From JANOBD01 sp031411495 (GTDB lineage: Bacteria > Planctomycetota > Phycisphaerae > Tepidisphaerales > Tepidisphaeraceae), in the NCBI GenBank assembly GCA_031411495.1, contig JANOBD010000100.1:62001-126000 (forward strand): a DNA stretch of 64,000 nt, written 5' to 3'. Within the stretch, counting starts at the first letter, position 1, and every line of letters begins with the position of its first letter. Both the position numbers and the translations under genes were made by a program. Of this stretch, positions 60,821 through 64,000 are shown one piece after another. Under the pieces are notes generated by a model. That model made no database searches, had not been told where the DNA came from, and saw nothing but the letters and a program-made list of their open reading frames with translations.

Positions 60821-62320
60821 TTACGTGAGGCGTTCCCGCAGGCGCTCCTGCACCAGTTTCGCGTTCAGACCTTTGCCGCTCTTCATCACCATGCCGACCA
60901 GCGCGCCGATCGCGCTCTGCTTCCCGCCTTTGAAATCGGCCAGCGCGGGAGGATTCTGCGCGATCATCGCGTCGATCGCGCCGGTGTCGGCGCTCTGGAT
61001 CAGGCCGAGTCTGCTCGCCACCTGCTCGGCGCTCAACACGGTCGCAAAAGCGACCTCGGCCATTTTCGCGTTGAGAATCTGCTTGGCGATTTCCTTGCTG
61101 GCGGCGATTTTTCCTGCGACGACGAGTGCGGCGATCTCGGCAACGAATTCGGGTTCGATGCCGATATCCGCGATCCGCTTCCCCGCGTCGCTCGCCACCT
61201 CGCGCAAACTCTCGATCAGCGAACCCGCGCGCTTCGCCTCGGCACCCCCCTTCACGATCGCGTCGAAGTAATCGCCCGTCCGCTTGTCGGCCGCCAGCGC
61301 GTTTGCTTCCTTTTCCTGCAGGCCCAGCACTTCGACGTAGCGCTTCCGGCGTGCGCGCGGCAATTCGCCGACTTGCGCCTTCAATTCACTCAGCCACGTC
61401 TCACTCACCTCGACCGGCACAAGATCGGGGTCGGGGAAGTAGCGATAGTCGTCCGCCTCTTCCTTGTCGCGCTGGTGGAAGGTCGTCTGCGTGGCTTCGT
61501 CCCAGCCGTAGGTGCTCTTTTTGCCGAGGTTTCCGGTCTCTTCCCACTGCTTCACCTGCCGGACGACCTCGTACGCGACGGCCTTCTCCAGCACGCTGAA
61601 GCTGTTGAGATTCTTGATCTCGGTAATCGCGGTCTTGTGAACTTTTCCATCTTGGTCGGTGATGTGCACGTTGATGTTCGGCTCGAACCGCATGTGGCCG
61701 AGCTGCATCTGCGCCTCGGAGATGCCGAGGAACTGCACGAGCCGCTGGAGTTCCTGCCCGAAGAGTGCGACCTGTTTCGGCGTCTTTAGATCGGGTTCCG
61801 TCACAATCTCCAGCAGCGGCGTTCCGGCGCGGTTCAGGTCGACGATCGAGTGATCGATGTGATATCCGCCCGGCGCTTCGTGCATCAGCTTGCCGGCATC
61901 TTCTTCCAGATGCGCCCGACGAATCCGGATCGGCACCATCGTGCCGTTCTCATCCTCCACCTCGAACACGCCGGGTCCGCACAGCGGCAGGTCGTACTGG
62001 CTGATCTGGTAGTTCTTGGGCAGATCGGGGTAGTAGTAGCTCTTGCGGTCCCACTTGGTGTACTTGGCGATCTCGCATCCCATCGCGAGCCCGGCGAGGA
62101 TCGAATACTCCACCGCCTTCTTGTTGATCACCGGCAACACCCCGGGGAGGCCGAGGATGACCGGATCCACCGCCACGTTCGGCTCCGGCGGCACTTCGCC
62201 AACTTTGAGCGCGCCCGACCCGTTGGCGACCGAGGTGAACATCTTCGTTTTGGTGGCCAGCTGGACGTGAATCTCCATGCCGACCAAGAGTTTGTAGCTG
62301 ACGCATTTTCGATCTGCCAT
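60821..62320 (-). CDS. gatB: Aspartyl/glutamyl-tRNA amidotransferase subunit B
   Basis: A 499-residue subunit of GatCAB, which converts Glu-tRNA(Gln) and/or Asp-tRNA(Asn). LVGMEIHVQLATKTKMF, DRKSYYYPDLPKNYQISQYDLP, EEDAGKLMHE, DLNRAGTPLLEIVTEPD and EADDYRYFPDPDLVP are all present. The tail is the YqeY-like helical domain. AAGGAG precedes ATG 62320, so the longer frame from 62512 is rejected. GatA and GatC are not in the window. Confidence 0.95.
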   Translation of the reverse strand: MADRKCVSYKLLVGMEIHVQLATKTKMFTSVANGSGALKVGEVPPEPNVAVDPVILGLPGVLPVINKKAVEYSILAGLAMGCEIAKYTKWDRKSYYYPDLPKNYQISQYDLPLCGPGVFEVEDENGTMVPIRIRRAHLEEDAGKLMHEAPGGYHIDHSIVDLNRAGTPLLEIVTEPDLKTPKQVALFGQELQRLVQFLGISEAQMQLGHMRFEPNINVHITDQDGKVHKTAITEIKNLNSFSVLEKAVAYEVVRQVKQWEETGNLGKKSTYGWDEATQTTFHQRDKEEADDYRYFPDPDLVPVEVSETWLSELKAQVGELPRARRKRYVEVLGLQEKEANALAADKRTGDYFDAIVKGGAEAKRAGSLIESLREVASDAGKRIADIGIEPEFVAEIAALVVAGKIAASKEIAKQILNAKMAEVAFATVLSAEQVASRLGLIQSADTGAIDAMIAQNPPALADFKGGKQSAIGALVGMVMKSGKGLNAKLVQERLRERLT

Positions 62321-62532
62321 GACGATGCTCCTTCGGTGCTCGCGGACGGAAGACGAATCTACACGTGCATAAGGATTTGGGAAGTCACCCGGCGTGCCGC
62401 GAACGAAAGTGATCTTTCGATTTGTGCTTGCTTCGGCTGGCAATCGGCGAAGAATCTTTCGCTGCGGGACACTTTCGCGTGGCGGAATGGTCCCGCGATA
62501 CTCGTCGAACACTCTCCGGGGATTTGTGAATC

Positions 62533-63246
62533 ATGAAACACCTTCAAAAACTGATCGGAATGGCGGCAATCGGCCTGGCGATTTGCTCGGTATCGGGTTT
62601 CGCGCGAAACAAGCAGACGAAACCTGCAGAAAACAAGGTAAACGTCGGCGCGATGGTCACCGAGATCATGAAGATGCACATGGGCGAAGACGCGGATAAC
62701 ACGATGTCGTTCGCGATGTGGCTGCCGAAGGAGTTCTTCGTCGAGTCGGCAATCAGTTCGGGTCAGACGCGCGAACAGGCGGAAGCCGGACTTTCCATCT
62801 TCGAGGGCTACACCCTGCTCGTCGCCGGCCAGCAGCGCGGCGACACGTTCGGCGACAAGGAAACGACGACGAAGGAAATCGTGGGCCGATCGGTTCTCGT
62901 CACCGAAGACGGAACCGAATTGAAGCCGGTCGATGCTCCGCCGCGCGAACTGGTCCGCATCGCCAACCTGATGAAAATGAGCATGAAGACTCAGGGCCCC
63001 TTCGCCGAGGCGATGCAGGTCATGGTTTTCCCCGACAGCGTGGACGGAAAGCCGGTCGTGGACATGAACAACCGGGACAAACTGACGCTCAAAGTGAGCG
63101 AAGGAAATGGCTGGTCGGGTTTCGACGCGACCTGGCGGACGCCGTTTGATGCGCTAACGCCTTCGACACCGTGCGTGAAATGTTCCGAGCCGGTCTCGGC
63201 CAAGTTCTCCTACTGCCCTTACTGCGGAACCAAATCCGAGAAGTGA
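62533..63246 (+). CDS. Exported protein with C-terminal zinc ribbon
   Basis: A 237-residue protein. An N-terminal hydrophobic segment (about 8-24) looks like a signal peptide. The middle is an alpha/beta domain (TMSFAMWLPKEFFVESAIS, then LMKMSMKTQGPFAEAMQVMVFP). The last 25 residues form a zinc ribbon (CVKCSEPVSAKFSYCPYCG). A zinc ribbon on an exported protein is unusual. No family recognised. It has a strong terminator. Confidence 0.65.
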   Translation: MKHLQKLIGMAAIGLAICSVSGFARNKQTKPAENKVNVGAMVTEIMKMHMGEDADNTMSFAMWLPKEFFVESAISSGQTREQAEAGLSIFEGYTLLVAGQQRGDTFGDKETTTKEIVGRSVLVTEDGTELKPVDAPPRELVRIANLMKMSMKTQGPFAEAMQVMVFPDSVDGKPVVDMNNRDKLTLKVSEGNGWSGFDATWRTPFDALTPSTPCVKCSEPVSAKFSYCPYCGTKSEK

Positions 63247-63273
63247 GAACCTCCTGCTTCCGCGAAGTTCAAG

Positions 63274-63306
63274 AACGTCCGTTGCGCCGAGCACCGGACG
63301 TTTTTT
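63274..63306 (+). terminator. Intrinsic terminator
   Basis: Stem AACGTCCG/CGGACGTT with a 13-base loop and a TTTTTT tail, 28 bases after the stop of the zinc-ribbon protein gene. Confidence 0.9.
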
Positions 63307-63392
63307 CATTCTGTTGTCCCATTGATCAACAACAACGTCGTCGTCTGCGGGATCATTGAACCAACGCGATTTCCTGTACCATCCGCACACGC

Positions 63393-64000
63393 ATGTCCCC
63401 TCTCGTCTTCACCCTTCTCGCCTTCGGTATCTCGTTCGTCGCCGGGCTGTTCGGCTCGCTCGTGGGCGTCGGCGGCGGGATCATTGTCGTGCCGGCACTC
63501 ACATTGATCTTTGGCGTGCCGATCCATTTCGCGATCGGCGCTTCGATCGTTTCCGTCATCGCCACCTCCAACGGCGCGGCCGCTTCGTATGTGAAACGCG
63601 GCATCGCCAACCTTCGCGTGGCGATGCTCCTTGAAGTCGCAACGGCCTCGGGCGCGATCGTGGGCGCGCTGCTGGCCGGCAGGGCGCAGCCGCGGGTGCT
63701 CTTTGTCCTCTTCGGGCTAACGCTCCTGTACGTCGTCTGGAGCATGTTGCGAAAGCGCACGGCCGCACAGCTGGAGATCCCGCCCGACCGGATCGCCGAT
63801 CGGCTCCGATTGCACGGCTCGTACTTCGACGACTCGGAACAGAAACAGATCCACTACCGCGTGGCGCGAACCCCGTTCGGCTTCGCCGTCAGCGGCATCG
63901 CCGGACTGCTCAGCGGCCTGCTCGGCATCGGCGGAGGCGCGATCAAGGTGCCGGCGATGCACCTGGCGATGGGCATGCCGCTCAAGGTCTGCACCGCAAC
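63393..64000 (+). CDS. TauE/SafE-family permease, 5' part
   Basis: 202 codons of a membrane permease that runs off the window. The first repeat is clear: FVAGLFGSLVGVGGGIIVVPALTLIFG, followed by the ATSNGAAASYVKRG loop. The second repeat begins AVSGIAGLLSGLLGIGGGAIKVPAMHLAMGMPL. TauE/SafE proteins export or import sulfur-containing or organic anions. ATG 63393 precedes the first helix directly. The inter-repeat part (about 110-160) is hydrophilic and longer than in many members. Confidence 0.88.
   Translation, partial: MSPLVFTLLAFGISFVAGLFGSLVGVGGGIIVVPALTLIFGVPIHFAIGASIVSVIATSNGAAASYVKRGIANLRVAMLLEVATASGAIVGALLAGRAQPRVLFVLFGLTLLYVVWSMLRKRTAAQLEIPPDRIADRLRLHGSYFDDSEQKQIHYRVARTPFGFAVSGIAGLLSGLLGIGGGAIKVPAMHLAMGMPLKVCTA

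Noticed and set aside
1..64000. tRNA, rRNA or CRISPR loci
   Set aside because: No cloverleaf-like sequences with T-loop signatures, no rRNA-like stretches and no regular direct repeats with spacers were seen by reading.

Overview
The window reads as chromosomal DNA of a Planctomycetota bacterium, probably class Phycisphaerae and possibly the Tepidisphaerales/WD2101 soil lineage. This is inferred from several traits. Many secreted proteins end in a PEP-CTERM tail (a PEP motif, a hydrophobic stretch, then RRRR). Dockerin type I repeats and LEPR-XLL-type N-termini occur on large secreted enzymes. Pseudopilin-like proteins carry H-x9-DG-type ends, and small proteins carry paired CxxC zinc ribbons. 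The DNA is GC-rich, with short operons and many convergent pairs closed by hairpins.

Layout. 1-4.4 kb: the 3' end of rny, a thioredoxin with a zinc ribbon, an ArsR/SRPBCC/DinB block with a palindromic operator, and a small P-loop kinase-like gene. 4.5-9.2 kb: a secreted SGNH-type protein with dockerin and PEP-CTERM, a coiled-coil membrane protein, a GNAT enzyme and a pseudopilin. 9.3-13.7 kb: a lipoprotein cluster (YcfL-like, CsgG/LpoB-like, two LpoB-like, one COG3014-like) that may regulate the envelope or peptidoglycan. 13.7-20.1 kb: a DUF1275-STAS protein, DinB, a cytochrome b562-like protein, a lipoprotein, a second DUF4886 PEP-CTERM protein and an HPF/RaiA-like factor. 20.4-25.9 kb: nuoD and nuoE, separated by small membrane proteins, a DUF72 gene and a decayed copy of the nuoD tail. 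26-31.6 kb: a basic DNA-binding-like protein, GNAT, small secreted proteins, a pseudopilin, lactate dehydrogenase and TrpF. 31.7-48.5 kb: a glycan-degradation region with GH95, GH35, a DUF6785-type membrane protein, an aldose epimerase and two GH30-ankyrin-dockerin proteins, with nadD and a sigma-70 factor inside it. 48.7-52.7 kb: DUF58, YkgJ-like and BatA-like VWA genes, with a four-helix-bundle gene flanked by inverted repeats inserted among them. 52.7-64 kb: two paralogous SGNH-dockerin-PEP-CTERM proteins, radA (carrying a repeat insertion and an amber codon), a TadE/TadG-like protein, a PEP-CTERM protein, gatB, a zinc-ribbon protein and the start of a TauE/SafE permease.

The most striking signals are: (1) several unrelated families of short inverted repeats, two of which encode the hydrophobic core of lipoprotein signal peptides, one of which sits inside radA, and one of which frames a four-helix-bundle gene and also exists as an empty copy 40 kb away; (2) extracellular GH30 enzymes fused to ankyrin repeats and dockerins; (3) radA with an amber codon exactly at the lysine of its KNRFG motif; (4) a degenerate second copy of the nuoD 3' end flanking a small membrane-protein gene.
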